Assembly (NCBI GenBank): GCA_035652235.1
Contig: DASREE010000057.1
Location: 1-61,385, forward strand
DNA length: 61,385 nt
Direction: 5' to 3'
DNA from: PALSA-612 sp035652235
GTDB lineage: Bacteria > Actinomycetota > Thermoleophilia > Gaiellales > Gaiellaceae
Of this stretch, positions 32,149 to 40,306 are shown piece after piece. The notes under the pieces were generated by a model, which saw nothing but the letters and a program-made list of their open reading frames with translations, ran no database searches and was not told the origin of the DNA. Position numbers and translations under genes: made by a program. Positions within the stretch are counted from its first letter, which is position 1, and each line of letters opens with the position of its first letter.

Positions 32149-33605
32149 TGGACCCTCAGCTCCGCCGGCAGGCGGTAGGAGAGGGCCTCGGACAGGTGCG
32201 CCCCGTCCACCCTGTCCGCTCCGGCGAGCGCGGCCAGCGTCCGCGCCACGCTGGCGACGCGCGCGCGACCGCGCCCCGACAGGGGCAGGCGCTCGACGGC
32301 GCGCGTCAGCAGCTCGTCCGCCTCGGACGACCGAGGGAGCGCGGTCGCCCGCAGCCGCTCGCGCGCGGCGAGCACGCGTTCACGCACCGTGATCGAGCTC
32401 TCGGCCGGGCCCGCCGCCAGCTCGGCGCCGCGCGACCGCGGCACGGTGGCGACGAGATCGAAGCGATCGAGGAGCGCACGGGAGAGCTTGTCGCGGAAGG
32501 AGGCGAGCCGCTGCGGGGAGCACGAGCATTCGGCGGCGGCATCACCGCGCGCGCCGCACGGGCACAGGTTCATCGTCGCGACGAGCTGGAAGCGCGCCGG
32601 GAAGACGCACTGGCCGCCGGCGCGGGCGACGCTGACGACGCCGTCCTCGAGCGGCTGCCTCAGCGACTCGAGCGCTGGCCGGACGAACTCCGGCAGCTCG
32701 TCGAGGAGCAGCACGCCGCGGTGCGCCAGGCTCGCCTCGCCGGGACGGGGTCCCGGCCCGCCGCCGACGATGGCGGCTGTCGAGGCCGAGTGGTGCGGGG
32801 CGCGGAACGGCGGCTCGGCGACGAGCGGTAGCCCCGGCGCGAGCAGGCCTGCGACGGAGTGGATGCGGGTCACCTCGAGCGCCTCCTCCGGCTCGAGCGG
32901 AGGCAGGACCCCGGCGAGCCTGCGGGCGAGCATCGTCTTCCCGGTCCCGGGGGGCCCGGCGAGGAGCAGGTTGTGGCGCCCGGCCGCCGCGATCTCGAGC
33001 GCCCTCCTCGCCCGCTCCTGGCCGCGCACGTCCGCCAGGTCGGGGTGCGAGCGGGGCGCGGCGCCGTCCGCGCGAGGCGTGTACGGCGGCGGCTCGCCTT
33101 CGCCGCGCAGGTACGAGACCGCCTGTGCGAGATGGCGCACCGGCACCGCCTCGACGCCTGCCAGCTCGGCCTCGGGCGCGCACTCGGCCGCGCACAGCAG
33201 CCGCCTGAAGCCGGCGCGGCGCGCGCCTTCCGCAGCGGCGAGCACGCCTCCCACCGGCCGCACGCGCCCGTCCAGGGCGAGCTCGCCGACCGCCGCGTGG
33301 CCGCGCAGGCTCGACGCCGGGACCTGGCGCGAGGCGGCGAGGATGGCGAGCGCGATCGGCAGGTCGAAGCCCGAGCCTTCCTTGCGCAGCCCGGCCGGCG
33401 CAAGGTTGACGGTGATCCGCCGCAGCGGCCACTCGAGCTCGGCCGAGGCGATGCCGCTGCGGACGCGCTCCTTGGCCTCCTGGCAGGCGCGGTCGGCGAG
33501 CCCGACGATGGCGAAGCCCGGCACGCCGCGCTGCAGGTGCGCCTCGACCTCGACCCGGCGCGCCTCGAGACCGACGAGCGCATGCGTGACCGTCCGCGCC
33601 AGCAC
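32145..33605 (-). CDS. comM: YifB/ComM-type AAA+ Mg-chelatase-like protein
   Basis: The product is 486 aa. The N-terminal Lon-protease-like fold has VEVEAHLQRGVPGFAIVGL and NLAPAGLRKEGSGFDLPIA. The AAA+ module follows: NLLLAGPPGTGKTMLARRL (Walker A, ~215-230), HRGVLLLDELPEF (Walker B), and a zinc-like CPCGARGDAAAECSCS. The C-terminal lid has SGRGRARVASVARTLAAL. In Vibrio ComM is a branch-migration helicase that aids integration of donor DNA; YifB often adjoins dprA, as here. GTG 33605 is supported by TAGCGT 6 bases upstream. It leads the four-gene operon. Confidence 0.9.
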   Translation of the reverse strand: MLARTVTHALVGLEARRVEVEAHLQRGVPGFAIVGLADRACQEAKERVRSGIASAELEWPLRRITVNLAPAGLRKEGSGFDLPIALAILAASRQVPASSLRGHAAVGELALDGRVRPVGGVLAAAEGARRAGFRRLLCAAECAPEAELAGVEAVPVRHLAQAVSYLRGEGEPPPYTPRADGAAPRSHPDLADVRGQERARRALEIAAAGRHNLLLAGPPGTGKTMLARRLAGVLPPLEPEEALEVTRIHSVAGLLAPGLPLVAEPPFRAPHHSASTAAIVGGGPGPRPGEASLAHRGVLLLDELPEFVRPALESLRQPLEDGVVSVARAGGQCVFPARFQLVATMNLCPCGARGDAAAECSCSPQRLASFRDKLSRALLDRFDLVATVPRSRGAELAAGPAESSITVRERVLAARERLRATALPRSSEADELLTRAVERLPLSGRGRARVASVARTLAALAGADRVDGAHLSEALSYRLPAELRVQ

Positions 33606-33611
33606 GCCCCG

Positions 33612-33617
33612 ACGCTA
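33612..33617 (-). promoter_or_regulatory. -10 box TAGCGT, leaderless promoter
   Basis: TAGCGT, 6 bases, then GTG 33605 of the yifB/comM gene on the minus strand; it should drive the four-gene operon. Confidence 0.5.
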
Positions 33618-33723
33618 GCCGGCGAGGCGTCACGTGTTCGCAACGGAACCGTGACGGTTGCCACGACTCGCCCCCGAGCGAGCTCCCGACCCGTCACCTC
33701 GTCGCTTGCCGGGAGTCAGGGGA

Positions 33724-33729
33724 TAGCCT
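33724..33729 (+). promoter_or_regulatory. -10 box TAGCCT of the two-component/ABC operon
   Basis: TAGCCT lies 9 bases before GTG 33739 of the response-regulator gene; aaggga in between might act as a weak ribosome site. Upstream, GCAACg and cGGTTGC (about 33642-33663) flank a partial inverted repeat. Confidence 0.4.
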
Positions 33730-33738
33730 CAAGGGACG

Positions 33739-34395
33739 GTGGTCGAGCTCCTCGTCGTCGACGACGATCCTTCGATTCGAAGGATGCTGGAGCGGACGCT
33801 GGCCGCCGAGGGCTACGCGGTGTCGTCTGTGGCGGACGGGGGTGGCGCCCTGGCGGCGATCGAGCGCTCGCTGCCGGACCTGCTCATCCTCGACGTGCGG
33901 ATGCCCGGGCTGGACGGCCTGGCGGTTGCCAGGCGGATCCGGCGCAAGGGTCTGCCGGTGCCGATCCTGTTCCTGACCGCGCGCGATGCCGTCTCGGATC
34001 GCGTCGAGGGATTCGACGCCGGCGGCGACGACTACCTGGTCAAGCCGTTCGCGATGGCGGAGCTGCTCGTGCGCGTGCGGGCGCTGCTGCGCCGCGGGCT
34101 GGTCGTCGACGAGACGCTCGCCTACCGGGACCTGCGGCTCGACCGTCACCTTCGGCGCGCCTGGCGCGGTGGGCGCGAGATCGAGCTGACCGATCGGGAG
34201 GCGGCGCTGCTCGAGCTTCTCCTCCGCAGCCCGGGGGTCGTCGTCTCCCGCTCGCGCGCGCTGAGCGAGGTATGGGCGCAGAGCGCGGCGACCTCGAACG
34301 TCGTCGATCGCTACGTCGCGTACCTGCGGCGGAAGCTCGGCGATCCACCGCTGATCGAGACGGTGCGCGGCGTCGGCTTCCGGCTGTCGCGATGA
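33739..34395 (+). CDS. OmpR/PhoB-family response regulator
   Basis: The 218-aa product has a receiver domain (LLVVDDDPSIRRMLERTL with the acidic pocket, LLILDVRMPGLDGL with the phospho-acceptor Asp near residue 52, PILFLTARD, DDYLVKPF with the switch Lys). The C-terminal winged helix (IELTDREAALLELLLRSPG, RYVAYLRRKLGDPPLIETVRGVGFRL) is shortened in the quotes. It should be phosphorylated by the kinase encoded next; their genes overlap as ATGA. The closest type known to me is the MprA/TrcR group of Actinobacteria. Likely targets include its own operon. Confidence 0.93.
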   Translation: MVELLVVDDDPSIRRMLERTLAAEGYAVSSVADGGGALAAIERSLPDLLILDVRMPGLDGLAVARRIRRKGLPVPILFLTARDAVSDRVEGFDAGGDDYLVKPFAMAELLVRVRALLRRGLVVDETLAYRDLRLDRHLRRAWRGGREIELTDREAALLELLLRSPGVVVSRSRALSEVWAQSAATSNVVDRYVAYLRRKLGDPPLIETVRGVGFRLSR

Positions 34396-35777
34396 CGCTG
34401 ACGCTGCGCACGAGGGTCGTGCTCGCGGCCTGCGCGGCGATCGTCCTGGCGGTGGTGCTGCTGGCGGTCGGCGTCAGCTACCTGATCGAGGGGCAGTTGC
34501 GCAGCAGCCTCGATCGCAGCCTGCGAGATCGCGCCGCCGAGGTGGCGCGCCTGAGCGTGACGGCGCCGTCGCTTCTGAGGGTGCCCGGGGCGCTGGAGTC
34601 GAGCAGCATCGGAGGCGAGCAGCTCTCGATCGAGGTGCTCGACCGCCGCCAGCGCGTCCTTGCCCGCTCGCTGTCTCTCGGCGGCGCCTTCCTCCCGGCG
34701 CGGCTCGTGGGCCGCGTCGTCGCGAGCGGAGACGCCCGCTACGCGAACGGCCGGCTCGGCGATCGCAGCATCCGTCTGTACGTCGCTCCGCTTCCCGTCT
34801 CGGCCGGGCCCGCCTCCGACGGGGCGGTGATCGTCGCCGGGACGACCGGAGAGATCGCCGAGACGCTCGACCGGCTGCACCTGTTCGCCGCGCTGTCGGC
34901 GCTCGTCGCGGTCGCGTTGGCGGTGATCGCCTCTCTCGTCCTCGTGCGCAGAGCGATGCGACCACTCGAGCGACTGGCGCAGGGCGCCGCGGCGCTGGAG
35001 CGGACCGGCGACGTCGCGCGCCGTCTGCCCGACCCGCGAACCGGCGACGAGCTCGGTCGGCTGGCGGAGACGCTGAACCGGATGCTCTCCGCGCTCGAGC
35101 GCGCGCGGACGGCCGAGCGGCGATTCCTGGCCGACGCCTCGCACGAGCTGCGGACCCCGGTCACGGCGCTGCGCGGCAACGTCGAGTTCCTGCGCCGGCA
35201 CGGGCCCGATCCGATCGTGCTCGCAGATCTCGACAGCGACGCGGGGCGGCTGTCGGCGCTCGTCCACGATCTCTTGCTGCTCTCTCGCGAGGACGCCGCC
35301 GCACCGCTCGAGGACGAGGTGCGGCTCGATCGGCTCGCCCAGCGGGTCGGGGCCGGCGATGCGCGTATCGTCGTCGACGCGCCCGCGCCCGTGTGCGTGC
35401 GGGGGGACGAGGCGGCGCTCGAGCGGGCGCTTGTGAACCTGGTCGACAACGCCCGTCGGCACGGGCCGGCCGGAGGCAGGATCACCGTCTCGGCGAGAGC
35501 AGGCGGCAGCGTCGCCACGCTGTCGGTCAGCGACGAGGGGCGCGGGTTGAGCGAGCAGGAGGCCGCTCGCGCCTTCGAGCGGTTCTGGCGCGGCCGCGGA
35601 GCCGGTGGCGGGTCCGGGCTGGGCCTGGCCATCGTCAAGGCGACGGCCGAGCGCCACGGCGGCCGCGTCGGCGTGGCCGGCTCCACGTTCACGATCGAGC
35701 TTCCGGCCCTCCCTCTCACAGAGTTCTCAGGCGGTCCGGGTACAACCACGAGCCAGACTCGGAAAGGATGGTCATGA
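34392..35777 (+). CDS. Sensor histidine kinase
   Basis: The 461-aa product has two membrane helices (~12-30 and ~155-178) around an extracytoplasmic sensor of about 120 residues. A HAMP linker (RRAMRPLERLAQGAAAL) follows, then the H-box ASHELRTPVTALRGN (phospho-His near 255), N-box LVNLVDNARRHGP, G1 VSDEGRGLSE and G2 GGGSGLGLAIVKA. All catalytic motifs are intact. The ATG overlaps the regulator stop, and its TGA overlaps the start of the exported LolA-like protein, so sensor and likely accessory protein are made together. The ligand is unknown; a cell-envelope signal fits the context. Confidence 0.92.
   Translation: MTLTLRTRVVLAACAAIVLAVVLLAVGVSYLIEGQLRSSLDRSLRDRAAEVARLSVTAPSLLRVPGALESSSIGGEQLSIEVLDRRQRVLARSLSLGGAFLPARLVGRVVASGDARYANGRLGDRSIRLYVAPLPVSAGPASDGAVIVAGTTGEIAETLDRLHLFAALSALVAVALAVIASLVLVRRAMRPLERLAQGAAALERTGDVARRLPDPRTGDELGRLAETLNRMLSALERARTAERRFLADASHELRTPVTALRGNVEFLRRHGPDPIVLADLDSDAGRLSALVHDLLLLSREDAAAPLEDEVRLDRLAQRVGAGDARIVVDAPAPVCVRGDEAALERALVNLVDNARRHGPAGGRITVSARAGGSVATLSVSDEGRGLSEQEAARAFERFWRGRGAGGGSGLGLAIVKATAERHGGRVGVAGSTFTIELPALPLTEFSGGPGTTTSQTRKGWS
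35715..35730 (+). promoter_or_regulatory. Candidate direct-repeat site for the response regulator
   Basis: CTCACAG (35715-35721) and TTCTCAG (35724-35730) are similar heptamers spaced about one helical turn apart, inside the 3' end of the kinase gene and ahead of the LolA-like gene. OmpR-family regulators bind such direct repeats; CTCAG-type repeats are known for actinobacterial MprA. Speculative. Confidence 0.28.
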
Positions 35778-36955
35778 GCATCTTTCGTCAGCTCTCGACT
35801 CGGCGGCTCGTGGGACTGCTGACGGCGGTCGCGGTCGTGGCCGCAGGCGTGAGCGTGGGCGCGATGCGCGCGTTCGGGTCGAGCTCGCCCAGACCGCCGG
35901 CGAAGCCGCTCGACGCGGCGCTGGCAGACGCGGCCTCGGCGGCCGGACCGGTCGGCATCCGCGCGCGCGTCCAGTTCACGAACAACCTCTTCCCGGCGGG
36001 CTCGCTCTCCGGCCTGAGCGGGAGCCAGGGCTCGGCGCTCCGGTCGAGCGCGTCGGGACGGCTGTGGTGGGCAGGCGACGGCCGCGGCCGGATCGAGCTC
36101 CAGTCGGATGCGGGCGACACGCAGATTCTCTGGGGTCCGGGACGGGACGTGACCGTCTACGACAGCTCCTCGAACACCGTGTACACGCTCCCCTTCCAGG
36201 TGCCCGCACGCAGGGCGGACGGGCACGCCGCTCCCTCGCTTCGCGACGTCGACACGTTCCTCAAGCGTCTGGCGGGTCAGTGGACGCTGTCGGGGGCGGT
36301 TCCCTCCGACGTCGGCGGGCAGCCGGCGTACACGCTCAGCGCCTCGCCGGCGCACTCGGGCGGGCTGCTCGGCTCGCTGCAGCTCGCCTGGGATGCCCGG
36401 CAGGGCGTTCCGCTGCGGGTTGCCGTGTACGCGCAGGGCCAGTCGAGCCCGGTGCTCGCCCTCCGCGCGACCGGGGTCTCCTACGGCGCGGTGCCTGCCG
36501 GCGATCTCGACATCACGCCGCCCGGCAACGCCAGGAAGGTCGAGCTGGGCGGCTCGACCGGGACGGAGGGCACGCGCGGCGGCACGGCGGCGGGCAGACG
36601 CGTGAGCGGCCTGGCGGCGGTGCAGGCGCGGCTTCCCTTCGCCGTGTCGGCGCCGCCGGAGCTGGTCGGCCTGCCGCGCAGGAGCGTGCGGCTGATCGGA
36701 GGGTCGCAGAACGGGGCGCTCGTCCTCTACGGGCAGGGGCTCGGCGCGATCGCCGTGGTCGAGCGCCGGGCGTCGGCCGCAAGCGGGGACCAGCTCTCCC
36801 AGCTCCCGAAGGTGTCGGTCGGCTCGGCGACCGGACACGAGCTCGCGACACCGCTTGGGACGATCATCTCCTTCGACAAGGCCGGTGTCGGCTACCTCGT
36901 CGCCGGCTCGATGCCCGCCTCGGCGGCGGAGACGGCCGCCCGGGACCTGGGATGA
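35774..36955 (+). CDS. Exported LolA/RseB-like protein
   Basis: The product is 393 aa. An N-terminal membrane segment (LVGLLTAVAVVAAGVSVGAM, ~12-31) is followed by an extracytoplasmic region with short beta-strand patterns: GIRARVQFTNNLF, SASGRLWWAGDGRGRIELQS, DTQILWGPGRDVTVYDSSS and VYTLPF. This resembles the outer-membrane lipoprotein carrier / MucB-RseB fold that binds acyl chains. A Cys of a lipobox is not evident. ATG 35774 is chosen because it overlaps the kinase stop (ATGA) and has ggaaagg upstream; ATG 35768 is the alternative. In this operon it could present a lipid or envelope signal to the kinase or deliver a substrate to the ABC transporter. Confidence 0.72.
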   Translation: MSIFRQLSTRRLVGLLTAVAVVAAGVSVGAMRAFGSSSPRPPAKPLDAALADAASAAGPVGIRARVQFTNNLFPAGSLSGLSGSQGSALRSSASGRLWWAGDGRGRIELQSDAGDTQILWGPGRDVTVYDSSSNTVYTLPFQVPARRADGHAAPSLRDVDTFLKRLAGQWTLSGAVPSDVGGQPAYTLSASPAHSGGLLGSLQLAWDARQGVPLRVAVYAQGQSSPVLALRATGVSYGAVPAGDLDITPPGNARKVELGGSTGTEGTRGGTAAGRRVSGLAAVQARLPFAVSAPPELVGLPRRSVRLIGGSQNGALVLYGQGLGAIAVVERRASAASGDQLSQLPKVSVGSATGHELATPLGTIISFDKAGVGYLVAGSMPASAAETAARDLG

Positions 36956-37881
36956 ACGCCGGCGTCGAGCCGCTCGTGGCCAGAGGCCTGCTCAAGCGCT
37001 ACGGCGCCCTGGTCGCGGTCGACCACGTCGACCTCACCGTGGCGAGCGGCGACGTGTTCGGCTACCTGGGGCCGAACGGCGCCGGCAAGACGACCTCCTT
37101 GAGGATGCTGCTGGGACTGATTCGCCCGACCGCCGGCTCGATCGAGATCTTCGGACGCGATCCTCTCCGGGTCGGTGTCCACGCCCTCGACGGCGTCGCC
37201 GGCTTCGTCGAGGCGCCGAAGTTCTACCCGTACCTGAGCGGCCGGCGGAACCTGCATCTGCTCGCCGACTACGACGAGCCGCGCACGCGCGGCAAGGTCG
37301 AGGAGGTGCTGGAGCTCGTCGAGCTCTCGGACCGGGGGGACGACCGAGTGGGCGGCTACTCGCACGGGATGAGGCAACGCCTGGGGATCGCCGCGTCGCT
37401 GCTTCGTTCTCCGCGCCTGCTGCTGCTCGACGAGCCCACGACGGGACTCGACCCGGCCGGCATGAGGGACATGCGCGAGCTCGTCCGCCGACTCGCCGCC
37501 GAGGGCATCACCGTCCTGCTCTCGAGCCATCTCCTCACCGAGGTCGAGGAGCTGTGCAACCGCGTCGCCATCATCCGCAAGGGGCGGATCGTGTACGAGG
37601 GCTCCCTCGCCGAGCTCAAGCGGGCAAGCGGTCACACCTGGCGGCTCCGGACGACCGATCCGCAGCGCGCGTGGACGATCGCCCTGAACCACGGTGTCCG
37701 CGAGCTCGCACGCTCGGACGGCGAGCTCGCCTTCGCCGCCGACGACGACACGGTCGCGGCGTTGACCGTTGCGCTCGGCCAGGCTCGCATCGGCATCACG
37801 AGGCTCGTCAGCCAGTCGGCGACCCTGGAGGAGCTGTTCCTCGAGCTGACCGAGCCGGGCGAGCGCGCGGAGGCGGCATGA
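36952..37881 (+). CDS. ABC transporter ATP-binding protein (ABC-2 type)
   Basis: The 309-aa product contains Walker A GYLGPNGAGKTTSLRMLLGL (residues ~38-50), Q-loop region AGFVEAPKFYPYLSGRRNL, signature YSHGMRQRLGIAASLL (S-H-G-M in place of S-G-G-Q, as in CcmA/BcrA-type ATPases), Walker B LLLLDEPTTGLDPAG and the switch His in VLLSSHLLTEVEEL. A C-terminal ~90-residue extension is typical of drug or lantibiotic exporters. It pairs with the permease encoded next; both starts overlap the previous stops (ATGA). The substrate is unknown. Confidence 0.92.
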   Translation: MNAGVEPLVARGLLKRYGALVAVDHVDLTVASGDVFGYLGPNGAGKTTSLRMLLGLIRPTAGSIEIFGRDPLRVGVHALDGVAGFVEAPKFYPYLSGRRNLHLLADYDEPRTRGKVEEVLELVELSDRGDDRVGGYSHGMRQRLGIAASLLRSPRLLLLDEPTTGLDPAGMRDMRELVRRLAAEGITVLLSSHLLTEVEELCNRVAIIRKGRIVYEGSLAELKRASGHTWRLRTTDPQRAWTIALNHGVRELARSDGELAFAADDDTVAALTVALGQARIGITRLVSQSATLEELFLELTEPGERAEAA

Positions 37882-38762
37882 GTACGGTCGAGCGCGCCGA
37901 GACCTACCCGCTGCCTGCGCTCAGGCGGCGCACCGCCCTGTCGCCCGTCCGCGGCACCGCGTTCGCCTACAAGTGGGAGCTCCTCAAGCTGCGAGCGCAG
38001 AAACGCACCTACCTCGGTCTCGGCGCCTCGATGATCGTGCCGGTCGCCTTCGTGCTCGCGCTCGTCTTCCGATCCGGCGGTCCGACCGACATCACCCTCG
38101 GCAAGTACCTGCGCCAGTCCGGCCTGGCAACCCCGTTCGTCGTCCTCGAGTTCATGTCCATCTGGGGGTTGCCCCTGATCACCGCGCTGGTCGCAGGCGA
38201 CATCGTCGCGAGCGAGAGCCACAACGGCACCTTGAAGACGATCCTCACCCGCTCGCGCGAGCGCGGGGAGGTGTTCGCCGCCAAGATCATGGCCACGGCG
38301 ACGTACACGCTCGCGGCCGTCGTGCTGATGGCCGGCGTCGGGCTCGCCGCCGCCACCGCCGAGTGGGGATGGAAGCCGCTGACGTCGCTCTCCGGGCCGA
38401 AAGTGTCGGCCCTGCACAGTCTCCTGCTCCTGCTGGGGACGCTCGGCGTCTACCTTCTCGCCCTGCTCGGGATCGCGGCCTTCGGCCTGCTCGTCTCGAC
38501 CGTCACCCGCAACAGCGCCGCCGCCGTCGTCTCGACCCTCATGTTCGCGCTGCTGATGCAGCTGATCGGCGCGCTCCCCGGGACACAGTCGATCCGCCCC
38601 TATCTGCTCAGCAACCAGTTCACCGCCTGGCACGGCTTCCTGCGCGTCCCGGTCGACTGGGCGCCGATCGGGCACGCCATCTGGCTCAGCGGGGTGTACA
38701 TCGTCGTACCCCTGGTCGCGGCCTACCTCGTCTTCCTCCGACGCGACGTCGCCGGAGACTGA
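37878..38762 (+). CDS. ABC-2 family permease
   Basis: The 294-aa product has about six membrane helices, the first near residue 53 (LGASMIVPVAFVLALVF), later ones including FVVLEFMSIWGLPLITALVAG, TLAAVVLMAGVGLAAA, LLLLLGTLGVYLLALLGIAAFGLLV and VYIVVPLVAAYLVFL. ASESHNGTLKTILTRSRERGEVFAAK is the cytosolic segment typical of ABC-2 permeases (quoted for position). It is the last gene of the operon led by the response regulator and would form an exporter with the preceding ATPase. Confidence 0.88.
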   Translation: MSTVERAETYPLPALRRRTALSPVRGTAFAYKWELLKLRAQKRTYLGLGASMIVPVAFVLALVFRSGGPTDITLGKYLRQSGLATPFVVLEFMSIWGLPLITALVAGDIVASESHNGTLKTILTRSRERGEVFAAKIMATATYTLAAVVLMAGVGLAAATAEWGWKPLTSLSGPKVSALHSLLLLLGTLGVYLLALLGIAAFGLLVSTVTRNSAAAVVSTLMFALLMQLIGALPGTQSIRPYLLSNQFTAWHGFLRVPVDWAPIGHAIWLSGVYIVVPLVAAYLVFLRRDVAGD

Positions 38763-38792
38763 GCAAGCAGCCCACCCGCCCAGCGCAGCGTC

Positions 38793-39680
38793 TCAGGCGT
38801 AGTGCAGGCCCTGGGCTGCGTCGTAGGCGCGGAGCCGGCGGATCCGCTCGGCGAGCGGCGGATGCGTCGAGAAGAGGTTTGCGATGCTCTGCCCGGCGAA
38901 CGGGTGCACGATGTAGAGCGAGGCGGTCGCCGGGTTGACGTTGAGCGGCGCTGCCCGCACGCCCCGCTCGAGCGTCTCCAGCGCGTCGGCGAGCGGCCGG
39001 CCTTCGCCGAGGAGCCGGGCGCCCGTCGCGTCCGCCAGGTACTCCCGCTGCCGCGACACGGCGAGCTGGAGCAGCATGGCGGCGATCGGCGCGAGGATGA
39101 TGGTGGCGAGCGCGCCGATGAAGGCGAGCGGGTTCTCGTCGTCGTCGGAGGAGAAGCCACCGAACAGGAACGAGAACTGGAGGATGTTCGCCACCGTCGA
39201 GATGGCCGCCGCGATCATGGCCGCGATCGACGAGACGAGGATGTCGTGGTTCTTCACGTGCGAGAGCTCGTGCGCGAGCACGCCGCGCACCTGGTCCTGG
39301 GGCAGGTAGCGGAGCAGGCCTTCCGTGACGGCGACCGCGGCGTGCTTCGCGTTCCGTCCCGTCGCGAACGCGTTCGGCTGCTCGGACGGGATCGTGTACA
39401 CGCGCGGCATGGGCAGCTCGGCCCGCTGCGTCAGATCGCGGAGGATGCGGTAGAGCTCCGGCGCCTCCTGCTCGCTCACCGGCCGAGCGCGGCTGGCGGC
39501 GAGCGCGATCTTGTCCGAAAACCAGTAGCCGAACAGGTTCATCAGCACCGCGAAGACGACGAAGACGTAGAGGAACTTGCCGCCGATGACGGCGCCGATC
39601 GCGATCAGCAGGCCCGTCAGGCCGGCGATCAGGAGCCAGGTCCGCAGCTGCGTGGTGAAACGGGCCTGGGTGATGTTCAT
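38793..39680 (-). CDS. htpX: HtpX-type membrane zinc protease
   Basis: The 295-aa product degrades damaged membrane proteins. There are two N-terminal membrane helices (LLIAGLTGLLIAIGAVIGG and YVFVVFAVLMNLFGYWF), the zinc motif VRGVLAHELSHVKNHD (HExxH form HELSH, near 130), two more helices, and the third ligand region REYLADATGARL. The length is usual. ATG 39680 has GAAAGGAG 7 bases upstream; a longer frame to 39713 is rejected for that reason. It converges on the ABC permease. A 13-bp inverted repeat at 39703-39715 lies in its promoter region. Confidence 0.93.
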   Translation of the reverse strand: MNITQARFTTQLRTWLLIAGLTGLLIAIGAVIGGKFLYVFVVFAVLMNLFGYWFSDKIALAASRARPVSEQEAPELYRILRDLTQRAELPMPRVYTIPSEQPNAFATGRNAKHAAVAVTEGLLRYLPQDQVRGVLAHELSHVKNHDILVSSIAAMIAAAISTVANILQFSFLFGGFSSDDDENPLAFIGALATIILAPIAAMLLQLAVSRQREYLADATGARLLGEGRPLADALETLERGVRAAPLNVNPATASLYIVHPFAGQSIANLFSTHPPLAERIRRLRAYDAAQGLHYA

Positions 39681-39702
39681 CTGGGCACTCCTTTCGACTG
39701 AA

Positions 39703-39715
39703 CGTTGTCGCAACG
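39703..39715. promoter_or_regulatory. Short inverted repeat upstream of htpX
   Basis: CGTTG-tcg-CAACG is a perfect 5-bp inverted repeat about 25 bases before the htpX start. It could be an operator. The rest of 39681-39942 shows no gene; a second stem (CCTCGG 39805-39810, CCGAGG 39816-39821) has no T-run. Confidence 0.28.
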
Positions 39716-39942
39716 AACAGCCGAAGGTTTCTCCCGCCTCGAAGGCCGACGCGCCCGGGCAGTTCCTGCCGTTCTGACGAGCGCGCCCGTTCGGGGATAG
39801 TGCCCCTCGGCACCTCCGAGGATAGCAGCCGGCCGCCCGGTCGCCGCAGCGTCCAGCCCAGCCGGCCGGGAGCAGCGCGGCGGGCGCGGATTCCGTCCGG
39901 CCTTCTCCTCGGCCGCCGGGTGCGGCTTCGGCGCGCGCCGGC

Positions 39943-40269
39943 TCAGAACGCCTGCCGCAGGCGAACCAGCCTGCCGGCGCGGACGACGACGAGCTCGAAC
40001 GTCACCTCGAGGCGCGCGAGCTCCGGGTGGAGGGCGAGCCAGGCCTCGGCCGCGCGGCGGAGGCGCCGCTGCTTCTCCGGCCCGACCATCTCGAGCGGGT
40101 CGCCTCGGCCGCCCGCGCTCTTGCTCTTCACCTCGCAGACGACGAGCCGGCGGCCGCGCCGCGCGACCACGTCGAGCTCGTTCCCGCCCGCCCAGACGTT
40201 CGTGGCCAGGATGCGGTAGCCGTGCAGACGGTAGTGTCGAACGGCTCGCCGCTCGGCCTCGTTCCTCAC
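39943..40269 (-). CDS. yraN: UPF0102 (YraN) endonuclease-like protein
   Basis: The 108-aa product has the YraN pattern: AERRAVRHYRLHGYRILATN, then WAGGNELDVVARRGRRLVVCEVKS with Glu-Asp...Glu-x-Lys of a restriction-endonuclease fold, and VGPEKQRRLRRAAEAWL. The function is unsettled although the nuclease-like residues are conserved. It starts with GTG 40269, 37 bases after rnhB, the common rnhB-yraN arrangement. It is the last gene of the long minus-strand block. Confidence 0.88.
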   Translation of the reverse strand: MRNEAERRAVRHYRLHGYRILATNVWAGGNELDVVARRGRRLVVCEVKSKSAGGRGDPLEMVGPEKQRRLRRAAEAWLALHPELARLEVTFELVVVRAGRLVRLRQAF

Positions 40270-40306
40270 GCTTGCCCCGGCCTGCGACGTCTGCCGCGGG
40301 CGTCCC

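Noticed and set aside
39805..39821. CCTCGG/CCGAGG stem as terminator of the yraN operon
   Set aside because: The stem is only 6 bp and has no T-run, so it is mentioned but not called as a terminator.
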